Source of the DNA: a bacterium
GTDB taxonomy: Bacteria; CG2-30-53-67; CG2-30-70-394
NCBI GenBank assembly: GCA_024278555.1
Contig: JAJRSX010000183.1
Coordinates: 1 to 64,000 of the forward strand
Direction: 5' to 3'
Length of the DNA: 64,000 bases
A program made the position numbers and the translations under genes. Positions 20,773-29,640 of the stretch are shown one piece after another. Each line of letters begins with the position of its first letter. Within the stretch, counting starts at the first letter, position 1. The notes under the pieces are model-generated. The model had not been told where the DNA came from, did no database searches, and saw only the letters and a list, made by a program, of their open reading frames with translations.

Positions 20773-22299
20773 ATGGTCGCCATTGCCTTCCGCTTCCCTG
20801 GGGGGCGCTACCACGCCACCCCCTGGGGACGCCATGTGAACGAGGCGGCAGTGGCGTGGCCGCCGGAGCCGTGGCGCATCGTCCGCAGCCTCATCGCCAT
20901 CTGGCACCGCAAGACCGACCACGACGTCTATTCCGAGGAGGCGCTGACCTCGCTGCTCGCGGCGCTGGCGCGGGGGGAGCCGGTCTACCGTCTCCCCGAA
21001 GCAACCCATGCCCACACTCGCCACTACATGCCTGTGCGCTCGGGTCGGCAGGACAAGAACACCTTGATCTTCGACGCCTTCGTTCGTTTGGCGCCTGAGG
21101 CCGAGTTGGTGGTGGCCTGGCCCTCTGTCGACCTCGACGCCAACCAAACCACGCTCCTCGACGCCCTCCTCACACCCCTCGGTTATCTCGGGCGCGCCGA
21201 GAGCTGGGTGGAGGCTCGGCGGCTGGAGGTGTGGGAGGGAGAACCTAACTGTGTCCCTGGAGAAGAATCTGTCGATCCGGAGACCGGCGAGATCCTCGGT
21301 GAACCGGTACTCCTCCATCTGCCACAGACTCCCGATGACTATCACCAGTTTCGCGTGCGAATGCTGGCAGGGCTTGAAGACTGCGAGTTGAAGCCACGAG
21401 AGCGCCAACGCGTCGAGGCGACCCTCCCCGAGGCGTGGCTCGCGGCGGTCTCGCTGGATACCTCCGACCTCCAGGCTGCCGGTTGGAGCGCGCCTCCGGC
21501 CGCGCGGCTCGTCCACTACCTGCGTCCTGAGACGGCTCTCCAGCCCATGGCCTCTCCCCAACCAAAACCGTCTCGCCCGTCAGCCGCCCCCACCACCGCT
21601 CGCTTCGCCCTTTACGGCCGCCCCCTGCCGCCCATGGAAGATGCGGTGAAGGTGGGTGAGTGGCTGCGATGGGGGATCATGGGTAAGGCAAAACGGCTGT
21701 TGGGAGAGAATCGCATTCCACCGGAACTTGCCGGCCACAACGGCGGTCGCCCCGCCGAGGGACACGGTCATGCCTTTTTTCTCCCCGAGGACGTGGACGG
21801 CGACGGCCGTATCGACCACGTCGCCATTCACGTCCCCGGTGGGCTGTCGCCAGACGGATGCCGAGTGGTGGCCGCGTTGCGCCGTTTGTGGACGCGGGAG
21901 GGGCACGAGTGGCAGATCATTCTCGAAGCCCTGGGTGATGGGCCAGCGCTGGCGACGGCCACGCCACTGTTCGGCGAGAATCAGACCTGGCTTTCCGTCA
22001 CCCCCTACCTACATCCGTGGCACGTGAAGAGGCGGTTCACTGTGGCGGACCAACTCCTCCGGGAGTGCGGCGAGCGGGGTCTTCCCGAGCTGTCGACGGT
22101 TGAGGCGATCCCCACGGTGCAGGTCGGTTCCCGCTCTCGCCACGCCGTCCACTTCCACCGCTTCCGCGCTAAGCGCGGTCTCACCCAGCCGGACACCCAC
22201 GGCTCTTTCTGGCGCCTCACCTTCGCCGAGCCCATCACCGGCCCCCTCGCCCTCGGCTTCGCCTGCCACTTCGGCCTCGGTCTGTTTCGCCCCGAGTAG
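20773..22299 (+). CDS. csb2: Csb2 (Cas5-Cas6 fusion, type I-G)
   Basis: 508 residues, ATG one base after the csb1 stop. The N-terminal half has the Cas5-like opening VAIAFRFPGGRYHATPWGRHVNE and EPWRIVRSLIAIWHRK. The C-terminal half has the Cas6-like Gly-rich end FAEPITGPLALGFACHFGLGLF and His candidates (GHAFFLPEDVDGDGRIDHVAIHVPGG) for crRNA cleavage. It processes the pre-crRNA and caps the effector. This is the GSU0054-type fusion that defines type I-G. Confidence 0.93.
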   Translation: MVAIAFRFPGGRYHATPWGRHVNEAAVAWPPEPWRIVRSLIAIWHRKTDHDVYSEEALTSLLAALARGEPVYRLPEATHAHTRHYMPVRSGRQDKNTLIFDAFVRLAPEAELVVAWPSVDLDANQTTLLDALLTPLGYLGRAESWVEARRLEVWEGEPNCVPGEESVDPETGEILGEPVLLHLPQTPDDYHQFRVRMLAGLEDCELKPRERQRVEATLPEAWLAAVSLDTSDLQAAGWSAPPAARLVHYLRPETALQPMASPQPKPSRPSAAPTTARFALYGRPLPPMEDAVKVGEWLRWGIMGKAKRLLGENRIPPELAGHNGGRPAEGHGHAFFLPEDVDGDGRIDHVAIHVPGGLSPDGCRVVAALRRLWTREGHEWQIILEALGDGPALATATPLFGENQTWLSVTPYLHPWHVKRRFTVADQLLRECGERGLPELSTVEAIPTVQVGSRSRHAVHFHRFRAKRGLTQPDTHGSFWRLTFAEPITGPLALGFACHFGLGLFRPE

Positions 22300-22358
22300 C
22301 CTCATCTTCTCGGTAACCTCCATGCCCTCCCTCGCTTCGTGGTGAAAAGACCGTGTAA

Positions 22359-22667
22359 ATCCTTCACGACTACGAGGGTCGGTCCATCCGCCTGACGGAC
22401 GAGCGCCTCGCCCATGTCTTGGAGCATCCGGAGATGGTCGGGATGGAGGCGGCGACCGAGGAGACCTTGGTGAAGCCGGAAGCGGTGGTCGGGTCGTTCA
22501 GCGACGAGACAGCCCATCTGTACTACCGTTTCTATGTGGGTACCCGGGTCGGCGATAAGTACGTTTGTGTGGTGGTCAAGGTCGTTTCGGACGACGCCTT
22601 TGTGCTGACCGCGTATCTCACGGACAAGACGAAGAAGGGAACGCAGATATGGCCAAACGAAACGTGA
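22359..22667 (+). pseudogene. Toxin-like small protein, 5' end interrupted by TAA
   Basis: The open frame reads ILHDYEGRSIRLTDERLAHVLEHPEM ... AHLYYRFYVGTRVGDKYVCVVVK ... VLTAYLTDKTKKG, resembling small proteins that usually sit before DUF2283 genes. The homologous reading continues upstream (GEKTV) across a TAA at 22356-22358, so a normal ATG start is cut off. ATG 22419 would give an 82-residue product lacking the first strand. It overlaps the DUF2283 gene by 19 nt. It may be an inactivated toxin or a gene using a late start. Family recognition is by pattern memory only. Confidence 0.5.
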
Positions 22668-22849
22668 AGATCTGGTACGACGCCGAAGGGGATTACCTGG
22701 AGGTGATCTACGATCAGCGGTCGGGCTATTTCCGTGAAACGGCTGCCGACCAGGTGACGGAGAAGGTGGATGAGGAGGGGGAGATTCTCGGGTTCTCCGT
22801 GTTACGGGTGAGCTCGTTGACGCGGAGCCCCCTGGAGGTGGCGCTCTGA
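22649..22849 (+). CDS. DUF2283 protein, antitoxin-like partner
   Basis: 66 residues, ATG 22649. It contains the DUF2283 pattern KIWYDAEGDYLEVIYDQ ... ETAADQVTEKVDEEGEILGFSVL, ending SLTRSPLEVAL. DUF2283 proteins commonly pair with a small upstream gene in toxin-antitoxin-like cassettes; the start overlaps that upstream frame here. It is located inside the cas operon between csb2 and cas4-cas1. Confidence 0.75.
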   Translation: MAKRNVKIWYDAEGDYLEVIYDQRSGYFRETAADQVTEKVDEEGEILGFSVLRVSSLTRSPLEVAL

Positions 22850-22874
22850 CGTCTCGCCGACGTGGGGCCGTAGG

Positions 22875-23075
22875 ATGATTGTGAAAATCACCTACGACAA
22901 AGAGGCGGACGCCCTCTACATTCGGCTGCTCGATGGGCATCACGAGTGCCGGAATCTCGGAAGATCGAGTGTCCGATGGCCAGGTAGCTTGGGTCCCGGG
23001 TGTGTCCGTCGCGCGAGTCGTTCAGTCGCGGCCAGGTCCGTGCCGATCCGTAGAGAACTTTGTTTCTTTCGGTGA
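22875..23075 (+). pseudogene. Truncated second DUF2283 gene
   Basis: It opens with a good DUF2283 start (MIVKITYDKEADALYIRLLDG) but after about residue 22 becomes Arg/Ser-rich and unlike the family, with no matching continuation in other frames. It is probably a decayed duplicate of the preceding gene. It ends just before cas4-cas1. Confidence 0.5.
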
Positions 23076-23084
23076 GGTGCGGAA

Positions 23085-24830
23085 ATGGAAGCTGCCGACT
23101 CTGATGGCCGTGCGGGACGGGCGGGTGGGCCCGCGTCTCCCCCGCAGATCCCGGTGCGGATGCTCAACGAGTTCACCTACTGCCCGCGGTTGGGCTACCT
23201 CATGTGGGTCGACTCCGAGTGGGCGGATAGCCACCACACGGTGGAGGGACGGTGGCGCCACAAGCGGGTAGACAAGGCCCCGACCGAGGGGTTGCCCGAG
23301 GCAGACGGTACGCGCGATGAGCCGTTGCACGTGCGCTCGGTCAACCTGGGGAGTGAGCGGCTCGGCCTGGTGGCGAAGCTGGACGTGGTCGAGGCGGATG
23401 GCGAGACGGCCACCCCGGTGGACTACAAGCGAGGCAAGCGTCCCAAGGTCGAGGGTGGCGCGTATGACCCGGAGCGGGTCCAGCTCTGCGCCCAGGGGCT
23501 GTTGCTCCGCGAGCACGGTTATCGTTCGGAGGAGGGGGTCCTCTACTACGTCGGCTCGAAGGATCGGGTCACCGTCCCCTTCGATGATGACCTGGTCGCC
23601 TTGACCATGCGTCAGATCGAGCTCTTTGGGTTGGCGGCAGCGGCACCTCAGGCGCCGCCGCCGCTGGCCGACTCTCCCAAGTGTCCGTACTGCTCCCTGG
23701 TGGGAATTTGCCTGCCTGATGAGACCCGGATGCTGGCGCAAGAGACGACGGCGGATGCCGGCGACAACGGCAACGGCTCGAAGCCGGCACGCCATCGACC
23801 GCGACGTCTCCTGCCGGCGAGTGTCGATGCCCTGCCCCTCTACGTCACCACCCAGGGGGCATACGTGGGAAAGAAACAGGAGGTACTGGTGATCAAGGAA
23901 AAGGGCGCCGTGGTGGCGGATGCGCGTATTCGCCACACCTCACAGGTTGCCCTCTTCGGGAATGCTCAGGTCTCCACTCAGGCGCTGCGGGAGCTGTGCC
24001 GGAGGGGCATCCCGATCACCTACTTCTCCTCCGGCGGCTACTTCTACGGACTCAGCCATGGCATGAGCCACAAGAACGTGGGGTTGCGTATCGCCCAGTA
24101 CGACACCGCGCGCAGGCCATCCCGTTGTCTCGACCTTGCCCGCCGTTTCGTGGCCGGAAAGATTGCCAACAGTCGCACGCTCCTGCGTCGCAACCATCGG
24201 AGCAAGCCGGAGGCAGAGCTCCGAGCACTCGCCCAATTGTTGCAGGAGGCGGAGGGCGCTGCTTCACTTCAGACACTCCTCGGTGTCGAGGGAATGGCCG
24301 CCCGAACCTATTTCGGTCGCTTCGGCGATCTACTCCGTCCCCCGGCCGGTGGTGATCCGGGGTTCGATTTCGAGCACCGCAACCGCCGTCCCCCGAGGGA
24401 TCCGGTCAACGCCATGCTCTCCTTCGGCTACGCCCTCCTCACGCGTGATTGGACCGTGACCCTGCTTTCCGTCGGTTTCGACCCCTATCTCGGTTTCTAC
24501 CACCAGCCGCGCTACGGCCGTCCCGCCCTGGCGTTGGACATGATGGAGGAGTTCCGCTCGTTGATCGTCGACTCTGTAGTGATATCAGCCATCAATAACG
24601 GTGAGCTCGGGGAGCCCGACTTCGTTCACGCCACCGGCGCGGTTGCCATGAGCACTCGTGGTCGTAAGGCCTTTCTTGCTGCGTACGAGAGGCGTCTTGC
24701 CCAGGAGATTTCCCACCCCGTGTTTGGCTACCGTATCAGCTACAGGCGTATCTTTGAGGTACAAGCGAGACTACTCGCCCGAGTCATTCAAGGGGAAATT
24801 CCGGAGCTCCCCGCCTTTCGTCCGAGGTGA
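23085..24830 (+). CDS. cas4-cas1: Cas4-Cas1 fusion (spacer acquisition)
   Basis: 581 residues. The Cas4 part (about 25-215) has RMLNEFTYCPRLGYL, the nuclease motif TPVDYKRGKRP, ERVQLCAQGLLL, and the Fe-S cysteines CPYCSLVGIC. The Cas1 integrase part (from about 245) has LYVTTQGAYVGKKQEVLVI, the Glu in LSFGYALL context, HQPRYGRPALALDMMEEFR (metal His/Asp) and the ending IPELPAFRPR. The Geobacter I-G Cas4/1 fusion of this layout selects PAM-compatible prespacers and integrates them. It precedes cas2 by 2 nt. Confidence 0.95.
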   Translation: MEAADSDGRAGRAGGPASPPQIPVRMLNEFTYCPRLGYLMWVDSEWADSHHTVEGRWRHKRVDKAPTEGLPEADGTRDEPLHVRSVNLGSERLGLVAKLDVVEADGETATPVDYKRGKRPKVEGGAYDPERVQLCAQGLLLREHGYRSEEGVLYYVGSKDRVTVPFDDDLVALTMRQIELFGLAAAAPQAPPPLADSPKCPYCSLVGICLPDETRMLAQETTADAGDNGNGSKPARHRPRRLLPASVDALPLYVTTQGAYVGKKQEVLVIKEKGAVVADARIRHTSQVALFGNAQVSTQALRELCRRGIPITYFSSGGYFYGLSHGMSHKNVGLRIAQYDTARRPSRCLDLARRFVAGKIANSRTLLRRNHRSKPEAELRALAQLLQEAEGAASLQTLLGVEGMAARTYFGRFGDLLRPPAGGDPGFDFEHRNRRPPRDPVNAMLSFGYALLTRDWTVTLLSVGFDPYLGFYHQPRYGRPALALDMMEEFRSLIVDSVVISAINNGELGEPDFVHATGAVAMSTRGRKAFLAAYERRLAQEISHPVFGYRISYRRIFEVQARLLARVIQGEIPELPAFRPR

Positions 24831-24832
24831 CC

Positions 24833-25123
24833 ATGAAACGCGACTATCTTGTCACCTACGACATCTGCGACGACAGGCGTCTGCGCCGCACATTCGAGGC
24901 CGTAAAGGGTTTCGGCCTCCACCTGCAGTACTCGGTTTTTCTCTGCTCACTCACACAGCGGCAACACATGGAGCTGCTTGCAATCCTGGATGAGATCATC
25001 CACCATCGTGAAGATCAAGTGATGGTGATCGACCTTGGTCAATCCGGCTCGCGATTCAATCCCCGAATTGCCACACTCGGCAAACCCGGCCCGGATGCCA
25101 CCGACAAGCCCATCATCATTTGA
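24833..25123 (+). CDS. cas2: Cas2 adaptation protein
   Basis: 96 residues, ferredoxin-like fold with the Cas2 opening KRDYLVTYDICDDRRLRRTFEAVKGFGLHLQYSVFLCSL. An alternative GTG at 24827 would overlap the cas1 stop. It forms the core of the Cas1-Cas2 integrase and is the last cas gene before the array. Confidence 0.95.
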   Translation: MKRDYLVTYDICDDRRLRRTFEAVKGFGLHLQYSVFLCSLTQRQHMELLAILDEIIHHREDQVMVIDLGQSGSRFNPRIATLGKPGPDATDKPIII

Positions 25124-25306
25124 CAGCCCCTTCGAGCGGTCATGTGACGGGCCGGTCATGGCCACCTCTCGAAGCAGTAAGTTCTTTGATAATAAGGTGT
25201 TTTTGTAAGATTCAGGTCCTATCCCCCTGTGATGTTCATGCGTCTGCGTGACCGATCGATCCGATGCATGCAAGTTGCTGAGTCGAAAAAGAAAATCGAG
25301 CATGCT
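25124..25306 (+). promoter_or_regulatory. CRISPR leader region
   Basis: A 183-bp non-coding stretch between cas2 and the first repeat, more AT-rich than its surroundings (for example TTTGATAATAAGGTG near 25184-25198 and a TTTTTG run). Position and composition match a leader driving transcription and spacer insertion at the cas-proximal end. No exact promoter could be fixed. Confidence 0.65.
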
Positions 25307-26283
25307 ATTTCCGCAGCGTTAACGCTGCGGCCCCATTGAAGCTTGCGGATGATCTTGAACGCATGGCGACGCGGCAGATTTCCGCAGCGTTAACGCTGCG
25401 GCCCCATTGAAGCATTGCGACCTCCTCTTCAGAGCGCTTCTTTTTAGCGATTTCCGCAGCGTTAACGCTGCGGCCCCATTGAAGCAGCCCTCAGCGGGAG
25501 GGAGATTCGCAAGTTTTCCGGGATTTCCGCAGCGTTAACGCTGCGGCCCCATTGAAGCCAGGCGGGATTTGGTAGAAACGAATGAGGTCGTCACATTTCC
25601 GCAGCGTTAACGCTGCGGCCCCATTGAAGCGTGGCGTGGGTCACGGCGGCGGCGGTGCTCTGCCTCGTTACCGCAGCGTTAACGCTGCGGCCCCATTGAA
25701 GCCGAGGAGCGGCACAAAGACGGGCGCACGTTCTATTTTATTTCCGCAGCGTTAACGCTGCGGCCCCATTGAAGCCCGACCGCGACAGTCTCAGCACGCC
25801 CCGCGCGGCCATATTTCCGCAGCGTTAACGCTGCGGCCCCATTGAAGCTACGCAGTAGTCATAAGAGATCGACATCCCTAGCGTAATTTCCGCAGCGTTA
25901 ACGCTGCGGCCCCATTGAAGCCCACGTCCTTCGACATGGACTTCGTCGTTGAGTTGATTTCCGCAGCGTTAACGCTGCGGCCCCATTGAAGCTCTAGGGC
26001 TGCTTTCGACGAGGTTCTGAAACTCCTCGCATTTCCGCAGCGTTAACGCTGCGGCCCCATTGAAGCGATCCATTGATTCCCACCCATGAGATTGCTCCAT
26101 CTCATTTCCGCAGCGTTAACGCTGCGGCCCCATTGAAGCTCCAGCGGCAAGGTGGGGGACGGAGTCTACGGGTATGATTTCCGCAGCGTTAACGCTGCGG
26201 CCCCATTGAAGCACCCACTTCACTTCCCCCGCCACGGTTTTTTTGGTATTTCCGCAGCGTTAACGCTGCGGCCCCATTGAAGC
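25307..26283 (+). CRISPR. CRISPR array, 14 repeats and 13 spacers (type I-G)
   Basis: The 36-nt repeat starts ATTTCCGCAG and ends CCCCATTGAAGC. Repeats begin at 25307, 25378, 25450, 25523, 25595, 25667, 25740, 25813, 25886, 25957, 26031, 26104, 26177 and 26248. Spacers are 35-38 nt. Thirteen repeats are identical; the sixth (25667) differs at positions 1 and 4 (GTTA instead of ATTT). The repeat contains the perfect 20-bp palindrome CCGCAGCGTTAACGCTGCGG. The GAAGC 3' end, the adjacent cas2 and the leader set transcription on the plus strand. Spacer targets cannot be judged without a database. Confidence 0.99.
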
Positions 26284-26331
26284 GTAATGGGTTCGATGGC
26301 GTCGGCTATGTCGTCCGTTAAGGAGAGCGCC

Positions 26332-26562
26332 ATGGAAGTGGTCCATCTGATGGCCGACATCGAGGCTGATGGCCACCTGCATGTGGACATCCCCACGAAG
26401 CTCGCATCCGGCGCGGTGGAGGTGGTGGTGATCCAGCGCGCCGGCGGCAAGGCCGGCGCGAAGGTGGCCGGGTACGATTTCAGCGACATCACCGGCCACC
26501 TCCAGTGGCAGGGCGATGCTATTGCCGCCCGGCGAAGCCTTCCGGCCGGCTTCGTGATGTAG
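26332..26562 (+). CDS. Small antitoxin-like protein, orphan
   Basis: 76 residues. ATG 26332 follows TTAAGGAGAG. The N-terminal half is beta-rich (VHLMADIEADGHLHVDIPTKL...VEVVVIQ) and the end has GYDFSDITGHLQWQGDAIAARRSL, a tail like those of small antitoxins (DLxGxLxWxGDAxxxQR). No toxin gene follows. It begins 48 nt after the last CRISPR repeat. Function is inferred from resemblance only. Confidence 0.6.
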   Translation: MEVVHLMADIEADGHLHVDIPTKLASGAVEVVVIQRAGGKAGAKVAGYDFSDITGHLQWQGDAIAARRSLPAGFVM

Positions 26563-26599
26563 CTCCAGTCGTGTCGATTCGCGGCCGGCTTTCCCCTTC

Positions 26600-27088
26600 T
26601 CAGTAGCTCCGCGCCCCCGGGCCCTTTTGCCATGCCTTGAAGAGGGCGCGGCAGGCGGCGCGTTCGATGCCTTCTACCACCACCAGGGGGCTGCCGCCGA
26701 GGCGGGCGAGCTCTGCTGCCGGGAGGTGGAGCTCGTGGAAGCCGGCGGCGGCGGCGTCGGCGATGGTGGCGCCGAAGTAGAGGGTGCGGATCCGCGCCCA
26801 GTGGCTAGCGGCGAGGCACATGGGGCACGGCTCGCAGGTGGTGTAGAGGTCGCAGCCGGTGAGGTCGATCGTGGCCAGCGCCCGGCAGGCGGAGCGGATG
26901 GCGTTGATCTCGGCGTGGGCGGTGATGTCGGTGTCCTGCCAGACGGTGTTGTGGGCGCTCGCGACCACCTCGCCGTTGCGGGCGATGACGCAGCCGAAGG
27001 GGGTCTGGCCGGCGGCGATGGAGTCGCGGCAGGCGGCGATGGCACGTCCCATGAGGCGGGTGTGGACCGAGGCGGTAGAGGAGTCCAT
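26600..27088 (-). CDS. Nucleoside/guanine deaminase-like protein
   Basis: 162 residues of the cytidine/deoxycytidylate deaminase superfamily. Zinc site motifs are HAEINAIRSAC and TCEPCPMCLAA, with TPFGCVIARNGEVVA at the start. The WARI and FHELHLP features fit guanine deaminase or a general nucleoside deaminase rather than TadA. Substrate not determined. It is a single gene, convergent with the preceding small ORF. Confidence 0.85.
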   Translation of the reverse strand: MDSSTASVHTRLMGRAIAACRDSIAAGQTPFGCVIARNGEVVASAHNTVWQDTDITAHAEINAIRSACRALATIDLTGCDLYTTCEPCPMCLAASHWARIRTLYFGATIADAAAAGFHELHLPAAELARLGGSPLVVVEGIERAACRALFKAWQKGPGARSY

Positions 27089-27174
27089 GGGTGTCGTTGC
27101 GGCGGGTTTTTGGGGGTGGTAGCTTGCGGATCAATGATGTACGTGCGGGTCAACCAATCTGCTTGAGGCACGCC

Positions 27175-27580
27175 ATGCTCGATAAGACGGTTCGGGAGAT
27201 CATGTCCACCCAGGTATACACCGCGGAGCGTGACGAAATCCTCTTCGAGGTGGCGGCGCGCATGGCGAGCCACAACATCGGCGCGGTGGTGGTCACCGAG
27301 GGGGGGGGCGCCGGTGGGGATGTTCAGCGAGCGCGACCTCCTCAAGCGGGTGGTCTACCGCGATATCTCCGTCCACTCGTGCTACCTGGGCGAGGTGATG
27401 ACCCCGAAGGTGGAGTCGGTCTCCCCGGACGATGCGGTGCAGGCGGTGACCGAGCGGATGAAGCTGTATCGCCACCGCCACCTGCCGGTGGTGGAGGACG
27501 GCAACCTCGTCGGGATCGTGTCGCTGCGCGACCTCCTCGCCGCCTACACCGAGGCGTACGAGCAGATCGTCGCGGAGTAG
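27175..27580 (+). pseudogene. CBS-domain protein, frameshifted at a G9 run
   Basis: The product starts MLDKTVREIMSTQVYTAERDEILFEVAARMASHNIGAVVVTE (ATG 27175). It continues in the next frame as APVGMFSERDLLKRVVYRDISV ... LGEVMTPKVESVSPDD ... RHRHLPVVEDGNLVGIVSLRDLLAAY. Together these form a normal two-CBS protein of about 135 residues. The break is a run of nine G at 27300-27308; removing one G restores the frame. It is either a real +1 frameshift, a slippage-prone tract or a sequencing error. CBS pairs bind adenine nucleotides. Confidence 0.8.
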
Positions 27581-27600
27581 GAGCGGGCCATGCCCGCGAT
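27577..27600 (+). repeat. REP-type palindrome
   Basis: GTAGGAGC head followed by a GGGC-cat-GCCC stem and a GCGA tail, as in classical REP sequences. It includes the stop codon of the CBS gene. Confidence 0.65.
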
Positions 27601-27727
27601 CGGGGTGCTCCCGATCACGGGGGGGAGTAGGCCATCCCCGCGGACCGGACGGAGCCTCCTTTCCATTCCCTGTCTCTCCGATCGGGGGCGTGGCCCCCTC
27701 CTACCCCGATCCCGGCCTCCTACCCGG

Positions 27728-27756
27728 GTAGGAACCGGCGGGTCATACCCGCGACC
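27728..27756 (+). repeat. REP-type palindrome
   Basis: GTAGGAAC head, a GCGGGTCATACCCGC stem and a GCGA tail, similar to the copy 130 bp upstream. Both lie in the gap between the CBS gene and the ferredoxin gene, which holds no gene. Confidence 0.55.
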
Positions 27757-27828
27757 CCTGCGCTTCCCGCCGGGCAGGCGCAGGCCATGCACGCAATCCG
27801 GCCCTCGTGTCGGCGGCGTCTGCCGCGG

Positions 27829-28404
27829 CTACCCGGCGGTCGGCGGCTCGGGGCGTTGCGCGGCGATGACCTCGATCGCCCGTGGGGTGGTGGGGCAGAC
27901 AAAGGCGCAGGCGCCGCAGCCGGTGCAGCGGGTGGCCTCCACCGTGGGCAGGCCGAGGTTGCGCAGGTCGATGGCGGACTCGGGGCAGCGCTCTCGGCAC
28001 GACAGGCACATGGCGAAGCCGGCCTGGTTGAGGCAGTGGTCGGCGATGACCTCCGCGACCCCAGGGTCGGCCACGCCGCCCTCCACTCCGCGCTGCAGGG
28101 CGCCGCTGGGACAGGCGTCGGCGCAGGCGCGGCACCGCTCGCAGTAGCCGTCCACGAAGGCCATCCACGGGGTTCTGTCCACGGCCTCGCCGCGGCCGGT
28201 GACCGGCGCGAGGACGTTGTTCGGGCAGGCCTCGATACAGGCGTGGCACCGCTCACAGGTGTCCAGGAAGGCGGACTCGGGGAGGGCGCCGGGAGGGCGT
28301 ACCGGTGGCGGCAGGGGGGGCGTGTCGGGCTGCTCGGTGAGCCGTTGCCGCAGCCGCGAGAGGCCGCCGAGGAGGAGGTCGCGCCGGGTCCAGGTGGCAG
28401 CCAT
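27829..28404 (-). CDS. napF: NapF-like ferredoxin with four [4Fe-4S] sites
   Basis: 191 residues. The N-terminus has TRRDLLLGGLSRLRQ as in NapF. Four cysteine clusters are visible: CERCHACIEACP, CERCRACADACPSGAL, CLSCRERCPESAI and CTGCGACAFVCP. NapF is a cytoplasmic iron-sulfur protein that helps mature periplasmic nitrate reductase NapA. No other nap genes are in the window, so the symbol rests on domain plan alone. Confidence 0.8.
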   Translation of the reverse strand: MAATWTRRDLLLGGLSRLRQRLTEQPDTPPLPPPVRPPGALPESAFLDTCERCHACIEACPNNVLAPVTGRGEAVDRTPWMAFVDGYCERCRACADACPSGALQRGVEGGVADPGVAEVIADHCLNQAGFAMCLSCRERCPESAIDLRNLGLPTVEATRCTGCGACAFVCPTTPRAIEVIAAQRPEPPTAG

Positions 28405-28511
28405 GGTCAGCTTTCGTTGGTGTGCCGCGCGGCGCGCCGATGCCCCTCATTCCCCTCGTGCGCTTCGTGGTCTTCGTGGTTTTGGCCTCTCCCGATGTGG
28501 GAAGCCCGGCG

Positions 28512-29624
28512 TTACTCCTTCCCCTCGAAGAGCTCCTTCACCTTCTGGAAGAAGCCCTGGCCGCGCGGGTGGGTCTCTTCGCCGCTGATCCGGGCGAGCT
28601 CTTCGAGGAGCTCGCGCTGGCGGGGGGTGAGCTTGGTGGGGGTCTCGACGACGACCCGCACCAGCTCGTCGCCGACGCCGTGGCCGTGGACGTTGGGGAT
28701 CCCCTTGTGGCGCAGGCGAAAGACGGCGTCGGTCTGGGTGCCGGCGGGGATGTTGAGACTCTCCTCACCTTTGAGGGTGGGGACGCGGATCTCGGCGCCG
28801 AGGGCCGCCTGGCTGATGGAGATGGGGACCTCGCACAGGAGGTCGTCGCCGGAGCGGGAGAAGAGGGGGTGCTCCTTGACCACGATGATGACGTAGAGGT
28901 CGCCGCGGCCGCCGCCGTGGATGCCGCCCTCGCCCTCACCGCCGAGCCGGAGGCGGGTACCGGTCTCCACCCCCGGCGGCACCTTCACGGTGATCTGGCG
29001 GCTCTGCCGCACACGGCCGCTCCCCTTGCACCCGGGGCACGGGTCGGTGACCACCTGCCCCTCGCCGTTGCAGGCGGAGCAGGGGCGGGCGAGGGAGAAG
29101 AAGCCCTGCTGGTAGCGCACCTGGCCGCTGCCGCCGCAGGTGGGGCAGGGGCGGGCGCCGGCACCGCTCGTGCTGCGTCGGCCGCCGCACTCGCCGCACG
29201 TCTCCATGCGCGGTACCTCGACCGGGATCTCGGCACCGAAGGCGGCCTGTTCGAAGTCGATCTCGATGTCGAGCCGGAGGTCGGCGCCGCGCCTGGGCGC
29301 CTGGGCACGGCGCCGGCCCCCGCCGAAGAAGTCGCCGAAGATGTCCTCGAAGATGTCCGAGAAGCCGCCCCCGGCAAAGCCGCCCCCACCGCCGCCGTTG
29401 GCGCCGAGACCGGCGTGGCCGAACTGGTCGTAGCGGGCCCGTTTGTCCGGGTCGGAGAGGACCTCGTACGCTTCGCTCAGCTCCTTGAACTTGTGTTCCG
29501 CCTGCTCGTCGCCCGGGTTCTTGTCCGGGTGAAAGCGCATCGCCCCCTTGCGATAGGCGCGTTTGATCTCCGTCGGCGAGGCGTCGCGGGAGACGCCGAG
29601 GGTCTCGTAGTAGTCGGTGGGCAT
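28512..29624 (-). CDS. dnaJ: Chaperone DnaJ (Hsp40)
   Basis: 370 residues. J-domain with HPD in [11 protein letters not shown] (about 30-40), a Gly/Phe-rich linker with [14 protein letters not shown], four CxxCxGxG zinc repeats ([30 protein letters not shown]), and the C-terminal substrate-binding domains. It is the last gene of the minus-strand heat-shock cluster and partners DnaK. Confidence 0.97.
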   Translation of the reverse strand: MPTDYYETLGVSRDASPTEIKRAYRKGAMRFHPDKNPGDEQAEHKFKELSEAYEVLSDPDKRARYDQFGHAGLGANGGGGGGFAGGGFSDIFEDIFGDFFGGGRRRAQAPRRGADLRLDIEIDFEQAAFGAEIPVEVPRMETCGECGGRRSTSGAGARPCPTCGGSGQVRYQQGFFSLARPCSACNGEGQVVTDPCPGCKGSGRVRQSRQITVKVPPGVETGTRLRLGGEGEGGIHGGGRGDLYVIIVVKEHPLFSRSGDDLLCEVPISISQAALGAEIRVPTLKGEESLNIPAGTQTDAVFRLRHKGIPNVHGHGVGDELVRVVVETPTKLTPRQRELLEELARISGEETHPRGQGFFQKVKELFEGKE

Positions 29625-29640
29625 GCGCTCGCTACGCTCG

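Noticed and set aside
22356-22358. TAA here as a possible recoded codon
   Set aside because: Only TGA is read as selenocysteine in such bacteria and no hairpin evidence was seen; treated as a nonsense change.
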